NCBI RefSeq assembly: GCF_023015985.1
Contig: NZ_JALKAO010000010.1
Location: 1-32,124 of the forward strand
Length of the DNA stretch: 32,124 nucleotides
Reading direction: 5' to 3'
From: Marivita sp. S6314
Lineage (GTDB): Bacteria > Pseudomonadota > Alphaproteobacteria > Rhodobacterales > Rhodobacteraceae
Below are positions 1 through 7,123 of this stretch, in pieces (the stretch's first letter is position 1; each line of letters begins with the position of its first letter). The translations under genes and the position numbers were made by a program. A model generated the notes under the pieces. The model saw nothing but the letters and a program-made list of their open reading frames with translations. It was not told the DNA's origin and made no database searches.

Positions 1-59
1 CTCCGACATAGACCACCGCTCACCATCCTGACCCACAGATCACCAAAAGGAGCATGACC

Positions 60-179
60 ATGTCAGCACAGGTTATCGACGGAAAGGCTTTTGCCCCTGG
101 CTCTGCAGGGCGGTTGACCGATGCTCCTGATCCTCGCGGGTCAAGCTCAATTCAACAAACAGAAGGACAAACGGCGTGA
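60..179 (+). pseudogene. Short ORF resembling a FolD N-terminus (remnant or leader ORF)
   Basis: A 39-codon ORF starts at ATG 60, seven bases after an AAGGAG box. Its first residues (MSAQVIDGKAFA) look like the usual opening of bifunctional FolD proteins. The rest, rich in Gly, Ser, Asp and Pro, does not continue as a FolD helix and stops at TGA 177-179. The stop overlaps the GTG start (176) of the next gene, so translation could be coupled. Two readings are possible: the scar of an internally deleted folD that once stood before the FolD-like gene, or a leader peptide. I favour the remnant because of the FolD-like opening, but the match is from memory. Bases 1-59 show nothing I can assign. 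Confidence 0.45.
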
Positions 180-1045
180 CACAGTCTGTGGAAGACCCCC
201 GCCTGCTAAAGGGCATTGGCGTGCGCAAACGCATTTTGCGGGATGTCGAACGCTATATCGAGGCGCAGCCGGGCATTGGCAAACTCGTTTCGATTGCCAT
301 CGGGGACATCCCCGAAGTTGCGGTCTATGTGCGCAACCAGGCGAAAGTTGCCGCATCGGTGAACCTGCCGTTCGAGCAGGTGTTCTGGGACGGGGATATC
401 ACGCAGGAAGAATGCAAGACGCGCCTTCAGCAGATGAACGACGATCCTCATGTCCTGGGGGTGATCCTGCAACGTCCGGTGCCGGATCATATCAATGTGC
501 GGTCGCTGCAATCGGCGATCCACCCGTTGAAAGACGTCGAAGGCATGAACCCGGCCTCCATCGGCAACATCATCTACAACGACGTCGCGCTTGCGCCCTG
601 TACCGCTGCGGCGGCTGTGGAGCTGGTGCGGGAAACCGGGCTGAACATGGAAGGCCTTGAGGTGGTCATGGTGGGCCATTCCGAAATCGTGGGCAAACCG
701 GCGGCGATGATGCTGATGGCCGAAGGGGCCACGGTGACAGTGTGTCACCACATGACGCGTTCAGTGGCGATGCATTCGCGGCGGGCCGATGTTGTGGTGG
801 TGGCCGTGGGCAAGGCACATCTGATTGGTGCGGACATGATCAAACCGGGAGCGGTTGTTATCGATATCGGCATCAACCAGACCGATCAGGGGCTGGTTGG
901 CGACGTGGACACCGACGCGGTGAAAGAAATTGCAGGCTGGGTGACCCCGGTTCCGGGCGGTGTTGGACCGGTGACCGTGGCGATCCTGATGCGCAACGCC
1001 ACCGTCGCACACCAGCGGCAGATCGCGGCAGGCTGGCTGGACTAG
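176..1045 (+). CDS. FolD-like methylene-THF dehydrogenase (catalytic residues altered)
   Basis: A 289-residue protein of the FolD family, which oxidises 5,10-methylene-THF to methenyl-THF and, in bifunctional members, hydrolyses it to 10-formyl-THF. FolD landmarks are present: YVRNQ (51-55), LQRPVP (98-103), KDVEG (119-123), the NAD(P)-site region around GHSEIVGKPAA, and the closing TPVPGGVGPVT. The lysine that follows Tyr by four residues in FolD (K54 in E. coli) is Gln55 here, and the Asp of KDVDG (D121) is Glu122; Gln99 (Q98) is kept. The cyclohydrolase step may therefore be lost or altered. The start is GTG 176 with a GAAGGA box eight bases upstream. It stops four bases before the convergent exporter gene. 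Its likely role is oxidation of methylene-THF made by the demethylases of this island. Family assignment is firm, exact activity is not. Confidence 0.85.
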   Translation: MTQSVEDPRLLKGIGVRKRILRDVERYIEAQPGIGKLVSIAIGDIPEVAVYVRNQAKVAASVNLPFEQVFWDGDITQEECKTRLQQMNDDPHVLGVILQRPVPDHINVRSLQSAIHPLKDVEGMNPASIGNIIYNDVALAPCTAAAAVELVRETGLNMEGLEVVMVGHSEIVGKPAAMMLMAEGATVTVCHHMTRSVAMHSRRADVVVVAVGKAHLIGADMIKPGAVVIDIGINQTDQGLVGDVDTDAVKEIAGWVTPVPGGVGPVTVAILMRNATVAHQRQIAAGWLD

Positions 1046-1049
1046 CGGT

Positions 1050-1895
1050 CTACAGCGCGAGGTAGCCCACACCCGCAAACGCCAGAACACATCCCCCGCA
1101 TTGGGGGAGTGTCATGCGTTCGCGCAGAAAGACCCAGGCCAGAAGAATGGTCAGCAGGCCGAACATCGACGATGTGACGGCGGCGTATTCCGGGTTGGGC
1201 AGGGGGGCTGCCGAGATCACGGCCAGCAGGGCAATGCCATCAAGGAATCCCATGACGACAAGGGGAAGAAGCGCGGCCTTGCCCGGCCAGAAGGTCGTGC
1301 GGCGCAGGCTCATCAGGATCAGCAGCAGGCCAAGGGCTGTGGCGCGCGCGATCAGGGTCGAGGACAGCTCGCCCGAGATGTCTGCCGCCAGTTGCCCGAG
1401 TTTGAACGTGCTGGCAAAGCCCACCGCAGACAGGGCCGAGAGCGCGATCGTGGGGCCGATAGGGGGATAGCTGGCATCGCTGCCATCCGACAGCGCGGCA
1501 ACAAGGCCGACACCTGCGACAATCGCCAGAACGGCGAGAAACTGCAGCGGCGTGATGGTGGCACCGAAGGCCACCGCAAAGGCCAGCGACAGAACCGGGT
1601 AGCTGGCAATCACCGGTGCCACCAATCGCACCGGTCCGCGTTCGAAGGCGTAGTAGAGGCCAAGGCTGGCGACCAGGAACGCAAGACCCGCGCCCATCGA
1701 CAACAGCAGCGCCGTTGGCGTGAGGTGCACGCGGGTGGAGGTGGCCAGAATCACGCCGGTCTGGAACAGGGCGCCGACGATCAGCACAAAGAGCAGCGCT
1801 GCCATCAGCGGCACGGTGCGGCTGAGATAGCGGATCGTGATGTCGTGGATTCCCCAGCACAGCGCGGCGATCAGACCCAGGCCCAACGCTGTCAT
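1050..1895 (-). CDS. DMT superfamily (EamA) permease
   Basis: A 281-residue, strongly hydrophobic protein with about ten membrane segments in two EamA-type halves. The first half carries an alternating ALCWGIHDITIRYLS opening and the second ends in the typical ERMTLPQCGG loop followed by a last hydrophobic helix. Such drug/metabolite transporters export or exchange small metabolites in the inner membrane; the substrate cannot be read from the sequence. It is convergent with the FolD-like gene and divergent from tdm, so it shares the 147-bp upstream region with tdm. No clear Shine-Dalgarno box precedes ATG 1895. It may be a passenger rather than part of the pathway. Confidence 0.8.
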   Translation of the reverse strand: MTALGLGLIAALCWGIHDITIRYLSRTVPLMAALLFVLIVGALFQTGVILATSTRVHLTPTALLLSMGAGLAFLVASLGLYYAFERGPVRLVAPVIASYPVLSLAFAVAFGATITPLQFLAVLAIVAGVGLVAALSDGSDASYPPIGPTIALSALSAVGFASTFKLGQLAADISGELSSTLIARATALGLLLILMSLRRTTFWPGKAALLPLVVMGFLDGIALLAVISAAPLPNPEYAAVTSSMFGLLTILLAWVFLRERMTLPQCGGCVLAFAGVGYLAL

Positions 1896-1953
1896 GAGTG
1901 GCCCGCGATGAGAATTGTCGGCATAGAGCCCCCTTGAGACGCTTGCATGGCTG

Positions 1954-1970
1954 AGAATAGGTGTTATTCT
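1954..1970. promoter_or_regulatory. Perfect inverted repeat AGAATA-N5-TATTCT upstream of tdm
   Basis: Six-base perfect arms around a GGTGT centre form a 17-bp dyad 73 bp before the tdm start and 59 bp before the divergent permease start. Size and placement suit a dimeric repressor or activator site controlling one or both genes. No matching regulator gene can be assigned. Confidence 0.35.
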
Positions 1971-2042
1971 TTAGATTAAACTTTTATTCCACGTATGCAA
2001 ATTCTGATTTCTGCTATGTGGGACCAGCGGGGGAGACATAAG

Positions 2043-4427
2043 ATGCTGGACGACATCTATCCACAGGTGGTGCCGGGACCACCGAAACCCAGCGGAATCT
2101 TTGAGCCTTTGGTTTTTTCCATGCCACCCGGCACGGAACGCTATGTGGTCGAGGGCTGCGGTGCGATCCTTGTGAGGCTGGAACCCGGTGACCGGGTCGA
2201 GGTGATCAACACCGAAGGCGGGCAACCCTGCGAATTGGTGGCATGCGGTCCGGATGGCAAGAGTGATCCCGGATTGATCGAGGCACAGGGGCAGGGCGCT
2301 CCGACAGGGCTTATGGCGCTTTTGACCGGGTCGGACCAAAGCCTGCGGTCGCTGCGGTTGGGCCTTGAGGCGCGCGGGATTGATCTGGCCGGTTGCGACG
2401 CCGTGAAGCATTTCGACAGCAGCACCCCGGCAGGCGACAAGGTCGAGGTCACGGCGCAGCGCGAAGGTGTGCTGATCGTTGCGGCCCCCCATCCAAACAC
2501 AAGCGGCATCATGGATTTCGAGGCGCAGGACACTGCGACGCCGCTGACGATCTATGTGCGTCGGGCGGTTCTCAAATCGGCGGCGCGGTTCGAATTGCCG
2601 GATCCCCTGGCCGATCCGGTATCGGATATCCGGGTTCACACCCAGACCGCCGAAAGCTATTTCGTCAAGGCGGGGGACTACATCCAGATCATTGATGTGG
2701 ATGGCCGCCAATGCACCGATTTCCAGTGTTTTGATGCCCGCAAGCTCGACAAGGGGATCGAACACGCGCTTGATGTAACCACGACGCGCACGATCATGGA
2801 GCATGCCTATCCCATGCCGGGATTGCATGCGAAGTATTACGATCAGGATATGGTGCCGCTGCTGGAGGTGATCCAGGACACCTGCGGACGCCATGACGCC
2901 TTTGCGCTGGCCTGTTCGTCGAAATATTACGATGACATCGGCTATCCGGGGCACGTGAATTGTTCGGACAATTTCAATGGCGCGTTGGGCAAACACGGGG
3001 TTACGCCGCGTGCGGGCTGGATGGCGATCAACTTTTTCTTCAACACCGCGCTGGATGAGCACGGTGTGATGTATTCCGACGAACCGTGGTCGCGGCCCGG
3101 GGATTACGTGCTGATGCGCGCGCTGACGGACCTTGTCTGCGTGTCGTCGGCCTGTCCCGATGACACCAGCCCGGCCAATGGCTGGAACCCGACCGATATC
3201 CATGTGCGCACCTATAGCGGCAAGGAAACCTTCCAAAGATCGGTGGCCTATCGGCCCACCCCAGACGCGGAGCCTAAAATGACCAAGCAAACCGGTTTCC
3301 ATGACCGTTTCGACCGGTTCACCGACAACTTCATCGAATATAACGGGTATTGGCTGGCCAATTGCATGGCCACGGAAGGGCCGATCCAGGAATACCATGC
3401 CTGCCGCGAAAAGGCGGTGGTGCTGGACCTGTCGCCGCTGCGAAAGTTTGAAATCACCGGGCCGGATTCCGAAGCGCTGTGCCAGTACATCTTTACCCGC
3501 AACATGAAGACCCTGCCGATTGGCGGCGTGGTCTATTCGGCGATGTGCTACGAGCATGGTGGGATGATCGACGACGGCACCGTGTTCCGTCTGGGTCAGG
3601 ACAATTTCCGCTGGATCGGCGGGTCGGATTACGGCGGTGAGTGGATCCGCGAGCAAGCGGACAAGCTGGGTCTCAAGGTGCTGATCCGGTCTTCGACGGA
3701 CATGCAGCACAACATCGCGGTGCAGGGTCCGGAAAGCCGGGACATCCTGCGCAAGTTTGTGTGGACAGCGCCGCATCATCCCAAGTTTGACGATCTGGCA
3801 TGGTTCCGCTTTACGCCCGCGCGGATCGGAGACCATGACGGTATTCCGATCGTGGTCAGCCGCACCGGCTATACGGGGGAATTGGGCTACGAGATTTTCT
3901 GCCACCCCAAGCATGCCCCCGAGGTGTTTGACGCGGTTTGGGAAGCGGGCCAGGGCCACGGTCTGGCCCCGATGGGGCTGGAGGCGCTGGACATGGTGCG
4001 GATCGAGGCCGGTCTGATCTTTGCCGGGTATGATTTCAGCGACCAGACCGACCCATTCGAAGCCGGGATCGGCTTTACCTGCCCGCTGAAGTCGAAAACG
4101 GATGATTTCATTGGCCGGGACGCCCTGATCCGTCGCAAGGAAAACCCGATGCGCAAGCTGGTGGGGCTTGATATCGGATCGAACGTATCGGTGGACCACG
4201 GCGATTGCGTGCATATCGGGCGCGCGCAGGTGGGCGAGATCTGTTCCTCCATGCGGTCGCCTCTGCTCGGGCGGAACATCGCGATGGCGCGGATCGACGT
4301 GGCCCATGCGGACGCGGGCACCGAGGTTGAGATCGGCAAGCTGGACGGGCACCAGAAACGCTTGCCCGCAACCGTGCGCGCCGATCTTGCGGCCTACGAT
4401 CCCGGCAAGACGAAGCCACGCTCATGA
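2043..4427 (+). CDS. tdm: Trimethylamine N-oxide demethylase Tdm (DUF1989 + GcvT fusion)
   Basis: Tdm cleaves TMAO to dimethylamine and formaldehyde without an external reductant and can pass formaldehyde to THF. The protein is 794 residues from ATG 2043, which has GGGGGAG seven bases upstream; an in-frame ATG at 1995 has no such box. Residues 1-190 look like a degenerate DUF1989-type barrel, about 200-380 are a full DUF1989 domain, and about 410-790 are a GcvT/aminomethyltransferase fold with the SRTGYTGELGYEIF motif. Cys291, Cys307 and Cys371 have spacings of 16 and 64, matching the three zinc-binding cysteines I recall for the characterised Methylocella enzyme. It heads an operon, overlapping the globin gene by ATGA. 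The DUF1989-GcvT fusion together with dmm, mgs, gmaS and tmo genes makes this call strong. Confidence 0.92.
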   Translation: MLDDIYPQVVPGPPKPSGIFEPLVFSMPPGTERYVVEGCGAILVRLEPGDRVEVINTEGGQPCELVACGPDGKSDPGLIEAQGQGAPTGLMALLTGSDQSLRSLRLGLEARGIDLAGCDAVKHFDSSTPAGDKVEVTAQREGVLIVAAPHPNTSGIMDFEAQDTATPLTIYVRRAVLKSAARFELPDPLADPVSDIRVHTQTAESYFVKAGDYIQIIDVDGRQCTDFQCFDARKLDKGIEHALDVTTTRTIMEHAYPMPGLHAKYYDQDMVPLLEVIQDTCGRHDAFALACSSKYYDDIGYPGHVNCSDNFNGALGKHGVTPRAGWMAINFFFNTALDEHGVMYSDEPWSRPGDYVLMRALTDLVCVSSACPDDTSPANGWNPTDIHVRTYSGKETFQRSVAYRPTPDAEPKMTKQTGFHDRFDRFTDNFIEYNGYWLANCMATEGPIQEYHACREKAVVLDLSPLRKFEITGPDSEALCQYIFTRNMKTLPIGGVVYSAMCYEHGGMIDDGTVFRLGQDNFRWIGGSDYGGEWIREQADKLGLKVLIRSSTDMQHNIAVQGPESRDILRKFVWTAPHHPKFDDLAWFRFTPARIGDHDGIPIVVSRTGYTGELGYEIFCHPKHAPEVFDAVWEAGQGHGLAPMGLEALDMVRIEAGLIFAGYDFSDQTDPFEAGIGFTCPLKSKTDDFIGRDALIRRKENPMRKLVGLDIGSNVSVDHGDCVHIGRAQVGEICSSMRSPLLGRNIAMARIDVAHADAGTEVEIGKLDGHQKRLPATVRADLAAYDPGKTKPRS

Positions 4428-4849
4428 CGGCGCCGCGTCCAGAAACCCTGATCGAAAAGATCGGCGGCGAAGAGGCGCTGCGGACGTTGATCCATCGGTT
4501 CTACGATCTGATGGAGACGGAACCGGAGGCGCATGACATCCACCGCTTGCATTTCCGTGGGCACGGGCTTGACCATACACGCGAGGCGCAGGTCGAGTTC
4601 ATGTCCGGTTTTATGGGCGGGCGGGCCTATTACCGCGAACGCAACGGGCATATGGACTTGCGCGAAATCCACGCGCATGTCCCGATCCGAGAGGTCGACG
4701 CGGAAACCTGGCTTGGGGTCTGGGACCGGGCGTTGGACGACTGCGGTCATTCCGGCCCGCATATCGACGCTTTGCGCAAAACCGTGCGGCGGGCGGCGTT
4801 GATGCTGGTCAATGATGTGCCGGACTGGCGCGTCGGAGAAGCGCCTTGA
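4424..4849 (+). CDS. Group II truncated haemoglobin
   Basis: A 141-residue single-domain globin of the 2-over-2 fold. Features of group II are visible: the B-helix FYDLM with Tyr27, the GGRAYYRERNGH segment before the F helix, candidate proximal His83 in REIHAHVPI, and Trp96 at the position usually called G8. These proteins bind O2, NO or peroxide in the cytoplasm. The gene overlaps tdm by four bases (ATGA) and the next gene by TTGA, so it is co-translated with Tdm. Why a TMAO demethylase operon needs a globin is unknown; protection of the Fe/Zn enzyme from NO or peroxide, or oxygen delivery, are guesses. Confidence 0.88.
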   Translation: MTAPRPETLIEKIGGEEALRTLIHRFYDLMETEPEAHDIHRLHFRGHGLDHTREAQVEFMSGFMGGRAYYRERNGHMDLREIHAHVPIREVDAETWLGVWDRALDDCGHSGPHIDALRKTVRRAALMLVNDVPDWRVGEAP

Positions 4850-5229
4850 GAGCAGCGTTGCGCTGGTCTGTGTTGGCGATCTGTGCCTTTGCGGGCGCAG
4901 CGCAGGCGCAGGCGGTCAAGCTGACGGGTGACGAAATCCGTGCGCTTCTGACGGACAACACGGCTGTCGGGCGCTGGGACGGTGTCAAATACCGCCAGTT
5001 TTTCGGCGCGGATGGGGTGACCATCTTTACGCAGGACGGGGCGCGCTCTGCCCGGGGGACATGGCGCGTGGATGACGCCGAGCTGGAATACCAGAGCATC
5101 TGGCCGGGGGATGAAAGCTGGGAAGGCTGGTTCGTGATGGAATATGGCGACACTTATTACTGGGTGTCCAAATCCACCCCGCCGACGCCGTTTCAGGTTC
5201 TGGACGGTCAACAACTGGTTTCCGAATGA
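4846..5229 (+). CDS. Small exported protein of unknown function
   Basis: A 127-residue protein starting at TTG 4846, five bases after GGAGAA and overlapping the globin stop. It has a classic signal peptide (RAALRW, hydrophobic core, AQA cleavage near residue 22), so it should be periplasmic. The mature part begins with LTGDEIRALLTDNTAVGRWDG, followed by aromatic-rich strands (GTWRV, WEGWFVMEYGDTYYW), which suggests a small beta-rich fold. I do not recognise the family. Tight overlaps on both sides place it in the tdm operon. Confidence 0.7.
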   Translation: MRAALRWSVLAICAFAGAAQAQAVKLTGDEIRALLTDNTAVGRWDGVKYRQFFGADGVTIFTQDGARSARGTWRVDDAELEYQSIWPGDESWEGWFVMEYGDTYYWVSKSTPPTPFQVLDGQQLVSE

Positions 5230-5621
5230 TCCGCGCAGCGCTGATCGGCGCTGCGCTTCTGGGCTTAGCTGGCGTCGTGCAGGCGGACACCTGCGCTGTG
5301 TTTGACGCGGGACAGGACCAACCCAAGGGCGCGACCTGTACTCTTTCGCGGGTACTGGGGGGCGGGGTGTCCGAGGATTGTTCCTGGAGCTTTCCCCTGC
5401 GCGCCGACGCCGCGCGACAGCGGTTTGACGAGATGTCCGCGCTGTTGCGCAGCTGTGCTGACGGGCCGGTGACGATGCAGGGGGCGGCGGTCAATCATCC
5501 CGACAGTTATGACCAGCTGACTGCGCAGGTCGGCGGGCAGGAGGTCAGCTTGTCGCTGAAGGACAAGGGCGCGCTGGGGCGCAGCTTTGTGTTTCTGCGC
5601 CGCGCCGCGTCTTCAGACTAA
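5226..5621 (+). CDS. Small exported cysteine-containing protein of unknown function
   Basis: A 131-residue protein whose ATG overlaps the previous stop (ATGA). The first 20 residues are a signal peptide ending in VQA. The mature part has four cysteines (CAVF at the start, then ATCTL, EDCSW and RSCAD), which could form two disulphides in the periplasm. The family is not recognised. It is the last gene of the tdm operon, followed by a strong bidirectional terminator. Confidence 0.68.
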   Translation: MIRAALIGAALLGLAGVVQADTCAVFDAGQDQPKGATCTLSRVLGGGVSEDCSWSFPLRADAARQRFDEMSALLRSCADGPVTMQGAAVNHPDSYDQLTAQVGGQEVSLSLKDKGALGRSFVFLRRAASSD

Positions 5622-5660
5622 ATCCGTTCAACATCAGGGTGCGCGCCGCCCAATAAAAAA

Positions 5661-5685
5661 CGCCGCGCAGACGGGCTGCGCGGCG
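5661..5685. terminator. Bidirectional intrinsic terminator between the tdm operon and gmaS
   Basis: Perfect 10-bp arms CGCCGCGCAG (5661-5670) and CTGCGCGGCG (5676-5685) flank a 5-base loop. On the plus strand it is followed by GTGTTTT, and on the minus strand by the complement of AAAAAA (5655-5660). It therefore can stop both the tdm operon and the convergent mgs-gmaS transcript. Confidence 0.85.
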
Positions 5686-5707
5686 GTGTTTTACCACTTG
5701 GTAAAAA

Positions 5708-7036
5708 TCAGATGTCGAGCGTGTTCTCGCGCTCCCAGCGAGAGAAGTGCGACACGAAGGAATTCCATTCCTGCATCTTCATCTTGAGATAGGCGGACGA
5801 GAATTCTTCCCCCATCACGGCCTTCAGGCCCTTGTCCTTGTCATATTCGCGCAGCGCGTCGAGCATGTTGAGAGGCAGCTTGGGCGCGCCGCGGACCTTG
5901 TGACCTTCGGCATACATGTCGATGTCGTGACGCTTGCCGGGATCCGCCTTGGAGCGAATGCCGGAGAGACCCGCCGCGATGATCACAGCCTGCAGCAGGT
6001 AGGGGTTCACCGCACCGTCGGGCAGGCGCAGTTCGAACCGGCCTGGTCCCGGAACACGAACCATGTGCGTGCGGTTGTTGCCGGTCCATGTCACGGTGTT
6101 GGGTGCCCAGGTCGCGCCGGACGTGGTGCGTGGCGCGTTGATGCGCTTGTAGCTGTTCACCGTTGGGTTGGTGATCGCGGCCAGTGCCGAGGCGTGCTTC
6201 ATGATGCCGCCCAGGAAGTGCTTGCCGCGTTCCGACAGACCCACTTCGCCGGTCTGGCCTTCGCCTTCGCCTGCAAACACGTTGACCTTGGAATCCGCGC
6301 CGGGCGCGTCCCAGACGGAAATATGCGCATGGCAGCCATTGCCGGTCAGGCCTTCGACGGGCTTTGGCATGAACGTCGCGCGGTAGCCGTGTTTTTCGGC
6401 GACGCTTTTGGCCATGAACTTGAAGAACGAATGCTTGTCAGCGGTCTTCAGGGCATCGTCGTAATCCCAGTTCATTTCCCACTGGCCGTTCGCGTCTTCG
6501 TGGTCGTTCTGGTACGGGTTCCAGCCCAGTTCCAGCATGTAATCCGAGATTTCGCGAATGACATCAATGCGGCGCATCATGGCCTGCTGGTCATAGCAGG
6601 GCTTTTCGGCGGTATCGAATTCGTCGCTGATCTGTTTGCCGTTTGGGGTGAGCAGGAAGAACTCCGCTTCGATCCCGGTTTTGACGTGCATGCCTTCTTC
6701 GGCGGCTTCGGCAATCAGGCGGCGCAGCACGTTGCGCGGGGCCTGTTCGACGGGTTTGCCTTCCATGACGCAGTCCGCAGGCACCCAGGCGATTTCCTTG
6801 TTCCACGGCAGGATGATCACCGCATCGGGGTCTGGCACCGCCAGCATGTCGGGGTGCGCGGGTGTCAGGTCAAGCCATGTGGCAAAGCCTGCGAATCCGG
6901 CGCCATCTTCCTGCATGTCCGCAATGGCGCGGGCCGGCACCAGCTTGGCGCGCTGTCCGCCAAACAGGTCCGTGAAGGAGATCATGAAGTATTTAACGCC
7001 GTTTTCCTCGGCGAATTTGGCGAGGTCAATTGCCAT
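5708..7036 (-). CDS. gmaS: Gamma-glutamylmethylamide synthetase (type III glutamine synthetase family)
   Basis: A 442-residue ATP-dependent ligase of the glutamine synthetase superfamily. GmaS joins methylamine to glutamate to give gamma-glutamylmethylamide, the first step of the indirect methylamine pathway. Visible motifs are the metal-ligand GIEAEFFLL, the NGCHAHIS segment equivalent to the GS NG-G-H-H-S motif, NPTVNSYKR, and RLPDGAVNPY near the substrate site. The start ATG 7036 follows AGGGAA by eight bases. It lies downstream of mgsABC on the same strand, separated by 87 bp with a hairpin. The neighbourhood (dmm, mgs, mgd) separates it from GlnT-type glutamine synthetases, which look similar in sequence. 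Confidence 0.9.
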   Translation of the reverse strand: MAIDLAKFAEENGVKYFMISFTDLFGGQRAKLVPARAIADMQEDGAGFAGFATWLDLTPAHPDMLAVPDPDAVIILPWNKEIAWVPADCVMEGKPVEQAPRNVLRRLIAEAAEEGMHVKTGIEAEFFLLTPNGKQISDEFDTAEKPCYDQQAMMRRIDVIREISDYMLELGWNPYQNDHEDANGQWEMNWDYDDALKTADKHSFFKFMAKSVAEKHGYRATFMPKPVEGLTGNGCHAHISVWDAPGADSKVNVFAGEGEGQTGEVGLSERGKHFLGGIMKHASALAAITNPTVNSYKRINAPRTTSGATWAPNTVTWTGNNRTHMVRVPGPGRFELRLPDGAVNPYLLQAVIIAAGLSGIRSKADPGKRHDIDMYAEGHKVRGAPKLPLNMLDALREYDKDKGLKAVMGEEFSSAYLKMKMQEWNSFVSHFSRWERENTLDI

Positions 7037-7075
7037 TTGTGTGTTCCCTGTGGTCTTGAGTCAGTCGGAAATGAG

Positions 7076-7107
7076 AAGGGCGCGTTCCATTTCTGGTCCG
7101 CGCCCTT
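7076..7107 (-). terminator. Hairpin between mgsC and gmaS, possible attenuator
   Basis: Arms AAGGGCGCG (7076-7084) and CGCGCCCTT (7099-7107) are perfect, and the loop holds a further CCA/TGG pairing after a 2x2 internal mismatch. On the minus strand the following stretch is only moderately T-rich (TTCTCATTT). It may partially terminate the mgs transcript, or stabilise RNA ends between mgsC and gmaS. Confidence 0.5.
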
Positions 7108-7123
7108 TTGGTAATGGGTTTTG

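Noticed and set aside
1-57. The C-terminus of an upstream gene ending in TGA 55-57
   Set aside because: The 18 visible codons (rich in Arg, His, Pro) do not look like a protein end and the stretch is too short to judge.
1971-4352. A 793-codon open frame antisense to tdm
   Set aside because: Its translation is rich in His, Arg and Gln with no recognisable domain, and the plus-strand frame encodes a clear Tdm. Long antisense frames are common in GC-rich codons.
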